NCBI RefSeq assembly: GCF_000316605.1 | Contig: NC_019683.1 | Location: forward strand, 414,036-478,035 | Length of the DNA: 64,000 nt | Direction: 5' to 3' | From: [Leptolyngbya] sp. PCC 7376 | GTDB lineage: Bacteria > Cyanobacteriota > Cyanobacteriia > Cyanobacteriales > MRBY01 | In this document: piece after piece, positions 28,164 to 38,400 of the stretch | Numbering within the stretch: position 1 is the stretch's first letter | Layout of the letters: each line of letters starts with the position of its first letter | Notes under the pieces: model-generated | What the model saw: the letters and a program-made list of their open reading frames with translations, nothing else | The model's database searches: none | What the model was told of the DNA's origin: nothing | Position numbers and translations under genes: made by a program

Positions 28164-28976
28164 ATGGTTAATCCAGAGACCAAAACGACGATCAATATTC
28201 CCCAAGCCTGGCTGGTGATCGCCGAAAAATTTGCAGCGGAACAAATCCAGCTGGAAGCCCAAACCCAAATTTTCCAACAAACATTAGCGGTTTATGGATT
28301 ACAGAAATATTTGCAATTGGGAGACATCTCAACAGCCTTAGAGGAAAGCTACAGTTGGCACCCTCAAACCCGCATTCTGACCGGCTGGGCAGATTTATTG
28401 CTCCCTGAACATGGCCGTATTTTATGTTGTTTCGCAGATCAAAGTGGGCAGGTCACTTTACCGCCAATTTTGCCGTTGAACACCCTTGGATTTATCGTGG
28501 CTGATCTAGCTGCTGATAATGTAGCCCTCGATCTTGTTGGTTTTCTACCACAACGTCAGATCGCTCCGGAAGCAAAGCAGTTCTCTACACAAAATCTTCA
28601 GGCGATCGCCACGGTATTTGATGAGTTATACCTTCTTTCTGAGGAGCAATATTTAATCAAAACTGAAATAGAGAAAATTGCAACGAAAGATAAGGAACTC
28701 AATCTCTATTTCAATACTTTTTTGATGCCAGATAATCTATTAGATATCGTCAACCAACTCAATCAAACTGTTGAAAAAAGTACTGTTGAAATCCAAAATC
28801 TTTTCTCTCTAGCAAAATCATCTTTTTCAGGTTCAGAGTACGCTGTCGCTGAAGCAAATTCTATTGAATATATTGATAATCTCAATCGCGACAAAATCAC
28901 TCAAGCAAGTACAAAACTAACGCAAACATTATTAGCAAAAACTCGTGAATTGCATCAGGAGCTGAAAGCCATCTAG
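28164..28976 (+). CDS. DUF1822-family protein
   Basis: 270 residues. The N-terminal region (about 10-150) matches the DUF1822 pattern: IPQAWLVIAEKFAAEQ, VYGLQKYLQLGD, and PILPLNTLGFIVADLAADN followed by LVGFLP. The C-terminal third is helical and charged. It starts 2 bp after the sigma-like gene, so the two are surely co-transcribed. DUF1822 function is unknown. Confidence 0.7.
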   Translation: MVNPETKTTINIPQAWLVIAEKFAAEQIQLEAQTQIFQQTLAVYGLQKYLQLGDISTALEESYSWHPQTRILTGWADLLLPEHGRILCCFADQSGQVTLPPILPLNTLGFIVADLAADNVALDLVGFLPQRQIAPEAKQFSTQNLQAIATVFDELYLLSEEQYLIKTEIEKIATKDKELNLYFNTFLMPDNLLDIVNQLNQTVEKSTVEIQNLFSLAKSSFSGSEYAVAEANSIEYIDNLNRDKITQASTKLTQTLLAKTRELHQELKAI

Positions 28977-29008
28977 TTGCAATTTCAATTGGCGATCGCC
29001 AATCCCAC

Positions 29009-30622
29009 TTATTCCAATAAACCTCTAATTTCAAGATTGGGCGGATATTCTACAGTGAACTGATAGGCGAATAGTTGCTCACCGCCAGCCACAATTTCTG
29101 TTTTCCATTCGAGAATTCCAAGCTTAGTGGGTTCCACTTTTGGCTCGACTTTCTGAAGATTTACTTTGATTTTTTCATGGCGTCCCACCGGAATCTGTTC
29201 TTGTAATGTCAGTGATTGCGACTGCTCCCGCAAATTTTTGACTTTCACTTCATAGGCATAGGTAATCCGACGCAACTTACTGATCAAGGTTTTATCGACT
29301 TGGCGATCGCCTAATTTACGCTCAATTTGCAGCCCTTCATCAATGCCAAGATTTAGAGTAACTTCCTGTCCAGGCGAAATATTTTTGAGATTATCTTTAC
29401 CGACAAATGCTTGGTCACGGAAAAGATTGGCAACCCCCGGCAATAATGTCACGCCGTCAGTGGGATTGAGGAAAGTGGCTTGGAGGTAGGCAAAACTCAC
29501 CTTGCGAGGTAGAGCCAAATAATTCAGCTTGAGAGGATATTCTCCGTGAAAAAGCGTGACTTGATGGGGATTGCGATCACTAGGAATATCACCGCCGGCT
29601 CCCACATGAAAAGTCACGGTGCTGCCTTGCCGTTTCACTTCGGATTTGACAGGAGTAGCCTCTTCCATAATTTCCTCTGGTGCCGCCGCTGACTCTGCCA
29701 TATCATCAAAGGCTGCTCCAACCATAGGCTGTGGCGATCGCGATTTTGATTTTTTGCGAGGCATGGCAGCGGCACGGGGAGCTGGAGGTGGAACCGGCTG
29801 CCGAATATTGAGATACCAAGGTGACAGTTCCGGCGGAATAATACCCTGTTGCACCTGCGCAGTCGAAATGGTGAGATCTGCATTCTGCCAATCTTCGCCA
29901 GTACTTTGCACCACATCGGCAAGGTAATCGAGGGTCAATGTTTTAGTGGCGGTATCGATGGCGAGATCGTAACGCGGCAACCATGAGGCCTGACTCACTT
30001 GATAGCTGATTTCCAGCTCGAAATCACCGCTGCCATCCACTTCCACAGAGAGAGCCAACTCATAATGTCGTTTTTTTGAGGGATTTCGCAGAAGAGATTT
30101 TTGTTGTTCGAGAGCTTGGATTTCGCGGTTTAGCTGACGGATTTGTTCGTTATACGTCTGAATCTGCTCAGCAAATGTTTGATGTTGGTGGCCGACAAAG
30201 TCGAGAAAGTTACTGGCTTTATCCAGGGTGATTTTTCCCGCCGCTAAATTTTTCGCAAATCGCTCAATGGATTCTTCACTGAGATTACCAATAAAGTTTT
30301 GTTGGAGTTCTAGGGTTTTGAGGCGATCGCTCTGGGTTTTGAGCTGTGTTTGTAGCGCCTCAATATCGCGGTCTAGTTGTGCAATTTTCTGATCAGCGCT
30401 TTCGACAGTGACAATAGTTTCGGTGGCGATCGCCAGGAATTTCACGGCGGCAGTACCACGGCCTTTTACTCGAATCGAATCAGGGGAAACAGTCAGCGGC
30501 AACGGCGAAATGAGCCAATGTTGATCCTCGGGCGTTACCGAAAAATTGCCCTTACGCGTCACCATTGCCCGGTCACTTAGAACCGTTACCGCGGCGATCG
30601 CCGTGTCGATATTACGAGCCAT
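29009..30622 (-). CDS. mucoidy inhibitor MuiA-like (DUF4139/DUF4140) protein
   Basis: 537 residues. The N-terminal DUF4140 part (about 1-65, TVLSDRAMVTRKG) is followed by a coiled coil (about 80-190, many Gln and Leu heptads). The DUF4139 domain begins near YELALSVEVDG and contains ISYQVSQASWLPRYDL and LTLDYLADVVQSTGEDWQNADL. A basic/Pro/Ala-rich linker (PVPPPAPRAAAMPRKKSKSR) interrupts it. No signal peptide is apparent. Function in cyanobacteria is unknown. Confidence 0.8.
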   Translation of the reverse strand: MARNIDTAIAAVTVLSDRAMVTRKGNFSVTPEDQHWLISPLPLTVSPDSIRVKGRGTAAVKFLAIATETIVTVESADQKIAQLDRDIEALQTQLKTQSDRLKTLELQQNFIGNLSEESIERFAKNLAAGKITLDKASNFLDFVGHQHQTFAEQIQTYNEQIRQLNREIQALEQQKSLLRNPSKKRHYELALSVEVDGSGDFELEISYQVSQASWLPRYDLAIDTATKTLTLDYLADVVQSTGEDWQNADLTISTAQVQQGIIPPELSPWYLNIRQPVPPPAPRAAAMPRKKSKSRSPQPMVGAAFDDMAESAAAPEEIMEEATPVKSEVKRQGSTVTFHVGAGGDIPSDRNPHQVTLFHGEYPLKLNYLALPRKVSFAYLQATFLNPTDGVTLLPGVANLFRDQAFVGKDNLKNISPGQEVTLNLGIDEGLQIERKLGDRQVDKTLISKLRRITYAYEVKVKNLREQSQSLTLQEQIPVGRHEKIKVNLQKVEPKVEPTKLGILEWKTEIVAGGEQLFAYQFTVEYPPNLEIRGLLE

Positions 30623-30687
30623 ATTGTCACTATCCCCAGACTACCTAGACCTCTCTACGGTAATACCTCTCTCCAATCCGTTAATAC

Positions 30688-31872
30688 CTAGTCACACTTA
30701 TGGGGATACTTATTAGTCGGATACTGATTATTCTCAATAAATTCGGCGATCGCCTCATTAGGAGGAACAGAATCTCGAAGAGTAGTACGAGCCAAATCCC
30801 GAGACAATAATTCTCCATCTAAATAACACTGAGCAAAATCTTTGTAAGCCTTAAATAGGTCAGGATTATCAATCGCTCCAAACTGTTTTTTCAGAAAAGC
30901 CTGATGAACTGACTCTACCTCTTTTAATTTTGAATATCCTTCATTATCCATATACTGTTCTCGACTCGGAAGCGCATAATCCAAACGCAAAACTCGCTTC
31001 GCATTTTCATCGCTTTCCTGCCGAATAATCTGCCAACAAATCGCAGCGTTAACCTCATTAGGAGCAGGCAAAAATAAATCTGGCAAACGTTGCACCCATT
31101 TCAATGCCCCCCAACGTCGCACTTGCTTATAACTAAACGGCTCAATCGATTCTCCAGTACCGATAGACAGCACCGCTAAATCATTCAGTGTGTAATCTGG
31201 CGGATTATCAACAGCATCCCGATAGGGCAAAAATAAAGCGTGGGCAATACCAATTAAAGCGGGATTATTTACAGAAACACCACCATCAATAAAAGGTCTT
31301 TCGGTGCCATCTTTATAAGGCAATTCAAATGGCGGGAAAAAAGTTGGAGCTGCGGAAGAACAGGTACAAATTTTCCAAATAGGAACTGAGTCATACCAAA
31401 CGGGATCAGTCTTCGGATTATTACTACAAAACCAATTTGTACGACGGGCTGTTAAATCATAAGAAGGAATTAATAAAACAGGCGCTTCATCCGGAAGAGC
31501 ACCCATCGCAACATCACCGAATTTTTCTTCCAGGACTTTCCCTAAACCAGTTTTATTGTTGTATAGTCCCAGGTTTGAGAGAAGGCCTGTAAATCGACGT
31601 CGAAAGCGCATCCCTGAAGGAAAGATGCGATCGCCATTCTCTTCATACAAATCGAGCAATTCTTTGGCGGACATCCCCAGTGCAATACCTGCCGCCAATA
31701 GAGAACCAGTGGATGTACCAGTTACGAGGTCAAAATACTCATGAAGCTTACAGCCGTCATATTTGGCACTGATCTCAGCTTCAATTTTGGCAAGGATTTG
31801 GGCTGTCATTACCCCTCGAAAGCCCCCGCCATCTAAAGCTAGGATTTTATATGGTCTCTCATTTGTAGTCAT
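30688..31872 (-). CDS. patatin-like phospholipase
   Basis: The ATG at 31872 (MTTNERPYKILALDGGG) with a GGGTGAG-like site upstream is preferred to a TTG at 31968. About 394 residues. The oxyanion motif is DGGGFRG (14-20), the nucleophile elbow GTSTG (52-56, Ser54), and the catalytic Asp lies in FIDGGVSVNNPAL. All elements of the Ser-Asp dyad are present, so acyl hydrolase activity on lipids is likely. Patatins also act as effectors in some anti-phage systems, but no cyclase or sensor gene is adjacent here. Confidence 0.88.
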   Translation of the reverse strand: MTTNERPYKILALDGGGFRGVMTAQILAKIEAEISAKYDGCKLHEYFDLVTGTSTGSLLAAGIALGMSAKELLDLYEENGDRIFPSGMRFRRRFTGLLSNLGLYNNKTGLGKVLEEKFGDVAMGALPDEAPVLLIPSYDLTARRTNWFCSNNPKTDPVWYDSVPIWKICTCSSAAPTFFPPFELPYKDGTERPFIDGGVSVNNPALIGIAHALFLPYRDAVDNPPDYTLNDLAVLSIGTGESIEPFSYKQVRRWGALKWVQRLPDLFLPAPNEVNAAICWQIIRQESDENAKRVLRLDYALPSREQYMDNEGYSKLKEVESVHQAFLKKQFGAIDNPDLFKAYKDFAQCYLDGELLSRDLARTTLRDSVPPNEAIAEFIENNQYPTNKYPHKCD

Positions 31873-32056
31873 CGGCTCACCCTGAATCAAAGGATTTATG
31901 TCTGTACTGCCGTTAACTCTGATTTGATTGGTGATTAGAATTCGGCAACATTCATAGTCTTGCCACAAGAATAGATCGTGTTATTGACACAAACACTACA
32001 GTTTAGTGAAAGTTTATTTTTTTGATGTATCAGCTCAGAATAATCGCCAACTTAAA

Positions 32057-32413
32057 CTATGATTCTTCATCAGTTTTTTCTTCCGCTAATCGGCGCGCTT
32101 TAAAATCACGCCCCCACTCCTGCATATCAACCAAAATTTGCTCTAGGGTGCGGCCAAAGTCGGTAAGTTCATATTCCACACGGGGCGGCACTTCGGCATA
32201 AACATGGCGCGAAATCACCCCATCAGCTTCTAGTTCCCGCAATTGCAAAGTAATCATCCGCTCTGTGGCATTGGGAGTGAGTCGCCGCAATTCTCCGAAA
32301 CGTTTGCGCCCATCGAGGAGATGACAAATTAGAATTGCCTTCCAGCGACCGCCAATAACGCTCAGCGTCGCCTCCACATCGCAGCCTGTTTTCCAATTAT
32401 ATTTTCTTGCCAC
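32057..32413 (-). CDS. HxlR-family transcriptional regulator
   Basis: 118 residues from a GTG start at 32413. Winged-helix protein with the conserved CDVEATLSVIGGRWKAILICHLL, LRRLTPNATERMITLQLRELEADGVI and RVEYELTDFGRTL motifs. Cys11 lies at the position used for thiol-based sensing by relatives such as YodB. It is divergent from a three-gene oxidoreductase operon, with a palindrome between them, so it most likely represses that operon and itself in response to an electrophile or oxidant. Confidence 0.9.
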   Translation of the reverse strand: MARKYNWKTGCDVEATLSVIGGRWKAILICHLLDGRKRFGELRRLTPNATERMITLQLRELEADGVISRHVYAEVPPRVEYELTDFGRTLEQILVDMQEWGRDFKARRLAEEKTDEES

Positions 32414-32451
32414 AGCCTAAACGTTCCCGTAATACAAACAATCACCTCCAT

Positions 32452-32471
32452 TACTTACAAAAATGTAGGTA
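32452..32471. promoter_or_regulatory. candidate HxlR operator
   Basis: A 20-bp near-perfect palindrome, TACTTACA-AAAA-TGTAGGTA (one mismatched pair), sits in the divergent region, 39 bp from the HxlR start and just upstream of a candidate -35 for the plus operon. Size and symmetry suit a dimeric winged-helix repressor. Confidence 0.55.
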
Positions 32472-32472
32472 C

Positions 32473-32502
32473 TTGTCAATATCTTTGTAGCGGATCTAAG
32501 CT
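32473..32502 (+). promoter_or_regulatory. candidate promoter of the oxidoreductase operon
   Basis: TTGTCA at 32473-32478 and TAAGCT at 32497-32502, with an 18-bp spacer. The -35 box directly abuts the palindrome at 32452-32471, so a bound repressor would block polymerase. The -10 is imperfect. Confidence 0.4.
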
Positions 32503-32636
32503 AGCTATTGAGGAACAACACCCCATATCAATTGATTTGTTCCCTTCCATCTTGTCTCTAACCTTTTCAAAATTTAGGGACAAACACTGGTTTTTAATCA
32601 CTATTTTGCAAATTCAAAAGATTTAGGAGTAATCCC

Positions 32637-33479
32637 ATGGATGATAAGTTCACAACCTTTACCGTTCGCGTCGAAAAGGCGATCGCCTGGGTGACTTTCG
32701 ATTTCCCGCCTGTAAATGTGCAGGGTTTACCGATGTTGGCTGATTTGAATATGTTGGCGCAGCACCTTGAAGCCAATCGCGACATTAAGGTGGTGGTGTT
32801 TCAATCGGCTCATCCTGAGATTTTTGTGGCCCATGCCGACACCAGTTTTCTCAAAGAAATGTCTGCCCAAGCTGTGTCCCGCGATGAGGTAAAACTCCTT
32901 GATTTGCAGGTGGTTTTGGAACGTATCAGTAAATTACCCCAGGCCACAATCGCTAAAATTGAAGGCTTTGCGCGGGGTGGCGGCCATGAATTTGCCTTGG
33001 CCTGCGATATGCGATTTGCAGCTCGTGGTAAAGCAAAGTTTATGCAAATGGAAGTGGGCATGGGGATTTTGCCTTGTGGTGGTGGCGCATCGCGGATGGC
33101 TCGACAAACAGGTTTAGGTAAGGCGCTGGAAATTATTTTGGGGGCGCAGGATTTTGATGCCGACCAAGCGGAAGCCTATGGCACAGTGAACAAAGCCCTT
33201 GACCCCGATGAAATTGGTGCTTATGTGGAAAATTTGGCGCATCGTATTGCCCTTTGGCCTGCTGAATCCATCAATGCTTGTAAGCAAAGTGTTTATGAAT
33301 CCATCGATAAACCGATTGATGAAGCACTAAAAGCGGAAGCATATTGGCTCTATCAGGCGACAAGTCAAACCCCTGCCCTCGAACGTTTTCAGTGGGCTGA
33401 CGATAATGGTGCACAGTTCGATATGGATAATCAGCGAGCTTGGGAAAAGCTGGTCGTTGGTGTTCAGGAGATTAATTAA
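32637..33479 (+). CDS. enoyl-CoA hydratase/isomerase family protein
   Basis: 280 residues of the crotonase superfamily. The oxyanion-hole segments are visible as HADTSFLKEMS and KIEGFARGGGHEFALACDMRFAA, the latter being the classic G-G-G-x-E-L-A-x-A-C-D-x-R pattern. A Shine-Dalgarno AGGAG lies 9 bases before the ATG. First gene of a unit with an LLM oxidoreductase and an SDR, divergent from HxlR. The real substrate is unknown; detoxification of reactive carbonyl or quinone compounds is a guess from the regulator type. Confidence 0.85.
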   Translation: MDDKFTTFTVRVEKAIAWVTFDFPPVNVQGLPMLADLNMLAQHLEANRDIKVVVFQSAHPEIFVAHADTSFLKEMSAQAVSRDEVKLLDLQVVLERISKLPQATIAKIEGFARGGGHEFALACDMRFAARGKAKFMQMEVGMGILPCGGGASRMARQTGLGKALEIILGAQDFDADQAEAYGTVNKALDPDEIGAYVENLAHRIALWPAESINACKQSVYESIDKPIDEALKAEAYWLYQATSQTPALERFQWADDNGAQFDMDNQRAWEKLVVGVQEIN

Positions 33480-33486
33480 TATCTCT

Positions 33487-33591
33487 ACAAAAGTTCCCCT
33501 CTTGGGAGGGGTTAGGGGTGGGTTTTCGATAAGTGGCGCAACCGACTGAAACCCCTTCCGCCTACGGCACCTTCCCCGAGGAAGGATGAAA
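33487..33591. repeat. dispersed intergenic repeat with two hairpins (copy 2)
   Basis: Between the enoyl-CoA hydratase and LLM genes. Same plan as the repeat at 4706-4810: a C-rich/G-rich stem (TTCCCCTCTTGGGAGGGG), a linker ending in CCTTCCGCCTACGGCACC, and a second stem (CCTTCCCCGAGGAAGG). The linker and spacing are alike while the stems differ by compensated changes, as expected for a structured repeat. Confidence 0.7.
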
Positions 33592-33630
33592 TTTCTTTAA
33601 AGCTGGCTCATTAGGAGGTCAGAAGTTCAG

Positions 33631-34602
33631 ATGCTTAAAACAAAACAAGAACAAGAACAAGCATTTCAAACGATTAATCGGGGCTATGACCAAGTTTTTC
33701 AAGCGAATCGATTGACTGTGGGTTTGGTCGTCCCCCTTGAAAACCATGGCTATAATCCTGTGCCGACTATGGCGCATCATCTTGAACAAATTCAATTAGC
33801 AGAATCACTAGGTTTCGCATCGGTTTGGTTACGGGATGTGCCGTTTAATGTACCGACTTTTGGAGATGCAGGCCAAACCTATGATCCCTTTGTTTATCTT
33901 GGTTTTTTGGCGGCACAAACAAAAAAAATTGCCCTGGGTGTTTCCAGTATTATTTTGCCTGTGCGACATCCTGCCCATATCGCTAAAGCTGCGGCAACAG
34001 TTGATGTACTTTCCGGTGGTCGATTAATTCTGGGAGTTGCATCCGGCGATCGCCCGGAAGAATATCCCGCTTTAAATTTATCGTTTCATGATCGTGGTGC
34101 GAGATTTCGAGAGAGTTTTGAATATATTCGGCACATGAGCGAGGACAAACCTTCTTTCTCGAATGATTATGGTGTGGTGACGGGGGGAATGGATATGTTG
34201 CCGAAACCAACCGCTAAAAAATTACCGTTGCTGATCACTGGGGGCAGTCAACAAAATCCTGATTGGCTTGCGGAAAATGGCGATGGTTGGATGATTTATC
34301 CGCGCAATATTCCGCTACAAGCAAAGATTATTAATGATTGGCGATCGCATCTCAAAGCTTCTGGTCAACCGAATAAGCCCGTGCTGCAACCACTTTATAT
34401 TGATTTGGCCGATGATCCCCAAGCAAAACCGCAACCGATTCATCTGGGATTTCGCCTCGGCACCAAACACTTATTTAACCACCTCAAATCTTTAGAAGAA
34501 ATTGGCGTGAACCATGTGGCGCTAAACCTGCGTTTTAATAAAGCCAATATTGAGACCACCATGAAACGTCTCGCCGATGAAATTTTGCCGGAGTTTACCT
34601 AG
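33631..34602 (+). CDS. LLM-class flavin-dependent oxidoreductase
   Basis: 323 residues with a TIM-barrel luciferase-like pattern: HLEQIQLAESLGFASVWLRDVP, KKIALGVSSIILPVRHPAHIAKAAATVD and SGGRLILGVASGDRPEEY. It resembles the BA3436-type subgroup. The Shine-Dalgarno AGGAGGT is at 33615-33621, before the ATG at 33631. It likely uses reduced flavin from a partner reductase. Middle gene of the HxlR-linked unit, 9 bp before the SDR gene. Confidence 0.85.
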   Translation: MLKTKQEQEQAFQTINRGYDQVFQANRLTVGLVVPLENHGYNPVPTMAHHLEQIQLAESLGFASVWLRDVPFNVPTFGDAGQTYDPFVYLGFLAAQTKKIALGVSSIILPVRHPAHIAKAAATVDVLSGGRLILGVASGDRPEEYPALNLSFHDRGARFRESFEYIRHMSEDKPSFSNDYGVVTGGMDMLPKPTAKKLPLLITGGSQQNPDWLAENGDGWMIYPRNIPLQAKIINDWRSHLKASGQPNKPVLQPLYIDLADDPQAKPQPIHLGFRLGTKHLFNHLKSLEEIGVNHVALNLRFNKANIETTMKRLADEILPEFT

Positions 34603-34611
34603 AAGAAAACC

Positions 34612-35418
34612 ATGACCAAAACAATTTTGATTACAGGTTCGACGGACGGCATCGGTCTTGAAACCGCCAAGAAATTTGTGTCCCTCGGCCATACAGTTTT
34701 GATCCACGGCCGTAATCCAAGCAAGCTTGAAAACGTTGCGAATGCTCTTGCTGCTGAAGATGGCCAAGTAGAAAGTTATCTTGCTGATTTGTCCCACATG
34801 GCTGATGTTGAAGCTATGGCACAGGCGATCGCCGCCAAATATTCTAAGTTGGATATCCTCATTAACAATGCAGGCATTTTCAAGACAGCAAATCCCATTA
34901 CTGATGATGGTCTAGATGTGAGATTTGTCGTGAATGCGATCGCCTCTTATTTCCTCACCCAAAAACTGTTGCCTCTAATGACAACTGAGGGAAGAATTAT
35001 CAATTTATCCTCTGCCGCCCAAGCCACCGTAAATTTAAAAGCATTAGCGGGTCAAATTAAAATTGCCGACGATTTTGAGGCCTATGCCCAGAGCAAAACA
35101 GCCATCACAATTTGGTCACATGTCCTTGCTCAAACAAACGGAAACCCTATCATTATTGCTGTTAATCCGGGTTCACTTCTTGGTAGCAAAATGGTCAAAG
35201 AAGGATTTGGGATGGCCGGCAAGGATATTCAGATTGGCGTAGATATCCTGACTCGTGCGGCACTATCTGAAGAATTCGCCACAGCTTCCGGTAAATATTT
35301 TGATAACGACTCCAAACGGTTTGTGATCGCCCATGCCGATGTCGAGAATCCTCAAAAGTCCAAAGAGGTTGTTGAGGCGATCGAAACTGTTTTAGCGAAA
35401 CTCACAAAATCACTTTAA
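34612..35418 (+). CDS. SDR-family oxidoreductase
   Basis: 268 residues. NAD(P)-binding motif TGSTDGIG (8-15), ILINNAG, catalytic Ser in LSSAAQ and YAQSK for the Tyr-Lys pair. Classical short-chain dehydrogenase. It starts 9 bp after the LLM gene, so it is co-expressed with it. The last 9 bp overlap the convergent gene for the large c-di-GMP protein. Confidence 0.9.
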   Translation: MTKTILITGSTDGIGLETAKKFVSLGHTVLIHGRNPSKLENVANALAAEDGQVESYLADLSHMADVEAMAQAIAAKYSKLDILINNAGIFKTANPITDDGLDVRFVVNAIASYFLTQKLLPLMTTEGRIINLSSAAQATVNLKALAGQIKIADDFEAYAQSKTAITIWSHVLAQTNGNPIIIAVNPGSLLGSKMVKEGFGMAGKDIQIGVDILTRAALSEEFATASGKYFDNDSKRFVIAHADVENPQKSKEVVEAIETVLAKLTKSL

Positions 35419-38400
35419 ACAGTCTAATGACTGATTAGCGACATCCATTGCGAGAAAACTTTTTTCAATTTCACTGCAACCTAGTGGCTTTGAAAATAAA
35501 TAACCTTGCCCTAATTGACACTCAAGATCTTGCAACCATTGCAGCTGTTCTTTTGTTTCGATTCCTTCTGCAACAACCGTTAAATCTAATTGCTTACTCA
35601 AGGTAATCAGCGCCTGAACAATTTGATAGTTGCGATCGCCCACTTCCATAAAACCAATAAAAGATCGATCAATCTTTAAATTATTGGCAGGCAATCGGTG
35701 AAGATAGCTCAAAGACGAATAACCAGTCCCAAAATCGTCAATGCTAATTTGAATGTTGCGAGCTTTAAGTTGGTTGAGCAACTTGATAGTTTGGTCAATA
35801 TCGTCAATCACCATACTTTCAGTCACCTCCAAACAAATGTCAGTGCCATCTAAACCTGTTTCAGCTAGCGTTTTTTCAATGCCTTCAATTAAGTTGGCTC
35901 TATGAAGACTCTGGGCAGAGAGGTTGATACTCATTTTGAGCGGGAAACAATCAGGGAATCTCGATTTCCAATCGGCCAATTGATGACAGGCAGCTTTAAA
36001 AACATAACGATCTATTTGTGCAACCAAACCAGTTTCCTCGGCGATCGGCACAAAATCTGCTGGTGAAACCATGCCATGGTCAGGATTTTCCCAGCGAACA
36101 AGGGCTTCGAAGCCCACCAGCTGACGATTTAAAATATCAACTAAAGGCTGATAATAAACAATAAATTCTTTTCGTTTGACAGCCTTGCGGAGACTTGTTT
36201 CTAGATTTAGCCGATACATCATTTGTTCATGCATCGCCGAATCGAATAACTGATATAAGTTTCGTCCCCGGGATTTTGCACGGTGCATGGCAATATCAGC
36301 ATCGCGAATTACATCAGCAGCCTGATGATATTCATGGGTGCCAATCACGATGCCAATGCTTACACTCGTAAATATTTCATATTCACCAATAAAAAGTGGT
36401 GTTTTAAAATCGACTAAAATCTGCTCAACAATCTGAATAATGTCTTCAGTTTTATCGATATCTTCTAATAGGATTACAAATTCATCGCTGCCAAACCTTG
36501 CGACAAAATCAACTTCCCGTACATGCTTTTCTAGCTTCCGGGCGATCGCCAATAAAAGCTGATCCCCAATCAAGTAACCCAAACTATCGTTAATTACTTT
36601 AAAGCCATCAAGGTCAAGGAAGAGAAGGGCATAACGATAGTCATCCATCTCCTGCATGCGAGCAAGCACAAATCTTAACCGCTCCATTAACAAAGTTCTA
36701 TTCGGCAAATTCGTGAGAGGGTCATGAAGTGTATGGTGAAGGATCAGCTCCTGAGCTTGCTTGAAATTGCTGATATCCGTGATTGTGCCGATATAGCCAA
36801 TAATCTGTCCATCTTCATCATGTTCTGCTACTGCCTGAGCAAACACCCAAGTAGCAAAACCATCTGGTCTTTTAAATTGAAACTCTAAATTAAAAGGCCG
36901 TTCTTCTCGGATTGATTGCTGCCATTCATTGAGAATGGCTTCTTGATCACTTGGATGGAGTCCTTGCATCCAGCCAGCCCCCAAGGCTTTTTCTGCCTCG
37001 ATTCCTGCAATCCGACACCAGCGCTCATTAACATAGACACAATTGCCTTTTGCATCGGTGCGATAAATGCCGACTGGAGCTGTAGCAGCAAGGGTCGCAA
37101 GACGTTTTTCGCTCTCCTTCAAACGAATTTCTGTTTGACGACGCTCAATTAATTCGCCATGAGCTTGTTGATAAGCTGTCGCCTGCTGGATGGCGATCGC
37201 CAACTGAGTTGCCAATTGCTCAAGTAAAGTGACCTCTTCAGGATGCCATTGCCTAGGAGCACAGCTTTCTGTAGCCTCCAGTAAACCCCACAGCTTTCTC
37301 CCTTCAATAATGGGGAGTAATACTTTTGCTCGTGTTTGTAGTTCTTCTAATAAAGATAGATGGCATTTAGCCATGTCAGATTGGTAAATATCAGCAACGA
37401 CTCGGACTCGTCCATTTTGATAAGCATCAACCCACTCCGGTGAAAAACAGGGATCATAAACCCGTTGTCCGAGCTGAGACCTCACCTTATCGGAGATCGC
37501 TTCAGCAACACTGATCACAGCATGATCAGACTGAAATTGCCAAATTGCAACGCGATCACATCCCAAAAATGCCTGGAGTTTTTCAACCGTTGTATCAAGA
37601 ATTGGTTGCAACTCTAGAGAGAGTCGAATTTGAGAAGCAACACTGGCTAATAAATGAGAATGCTCAGCCTGAGTTCTCAGGGCTAATGTTCGTTGTTCAA
37701 CCAAATGCTCCAATTCAAGGGCACGATTCTCCAGAAGTTCTATTTTTTCAGCTTCTAACCGCAGTACCTTTGCATCTAGGATCTCAGCTAGTTTGTAGAG
37801 TTCTAGTGAGTTAAATGCTTGTAAGACACTGGTCTTAGTCACAATACCGAGTAATTCTCCTTGGGAACCCGTAACTGCGACACGTCCGATAAACCGCTCT
37901 TCCATCAGCTGTTGCACATCCCAGAGAGAATCTTCAGGCTGAACCGAAAAAACAGGCGAACTCATCACAGCATTCACTTGGCATGCATGTAATGAGATCC
38001 CCAATGCTTTGAATTGAACGATATCGCGTTCAGTAATAATTCCGATGGGAATCTGGAGAGGTTGCTGATCTTGATCTAATTGTTGCCGCACAATCACAAC
38101 GGAACTAATCCGTCTCTCTGCCATGAGAGTCGCAACGTCTAACATGTCCACATGAGCATTTGCATAGATGACATTGGTGGCCATGATTTCTTTAACCAAT
38201 TGGAGGCGCAGCAAATCTATAGGGCGTAATATATGCTGCAAACTTTCATGGGTTAATAATCCAGTGAGATTACCTTCGTCATCGAGCACAGGCAAATGAC
38301 GAATACGATTCTGCTGAAAAACATTTAAAGCGCAAAAGATATCAACAAACTCTGATTCACGTAGGGTAATGACCTCTCCACTCATGACATCACTCACACG

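Noticed and set aside
30688..31872. Patatin as effector of a CBASS-type system
   Set aside because: No nucleotidyl cyclase or ancillary gene is adjacent; neighbours are a MuiA-like gene and an HxlR regulator.
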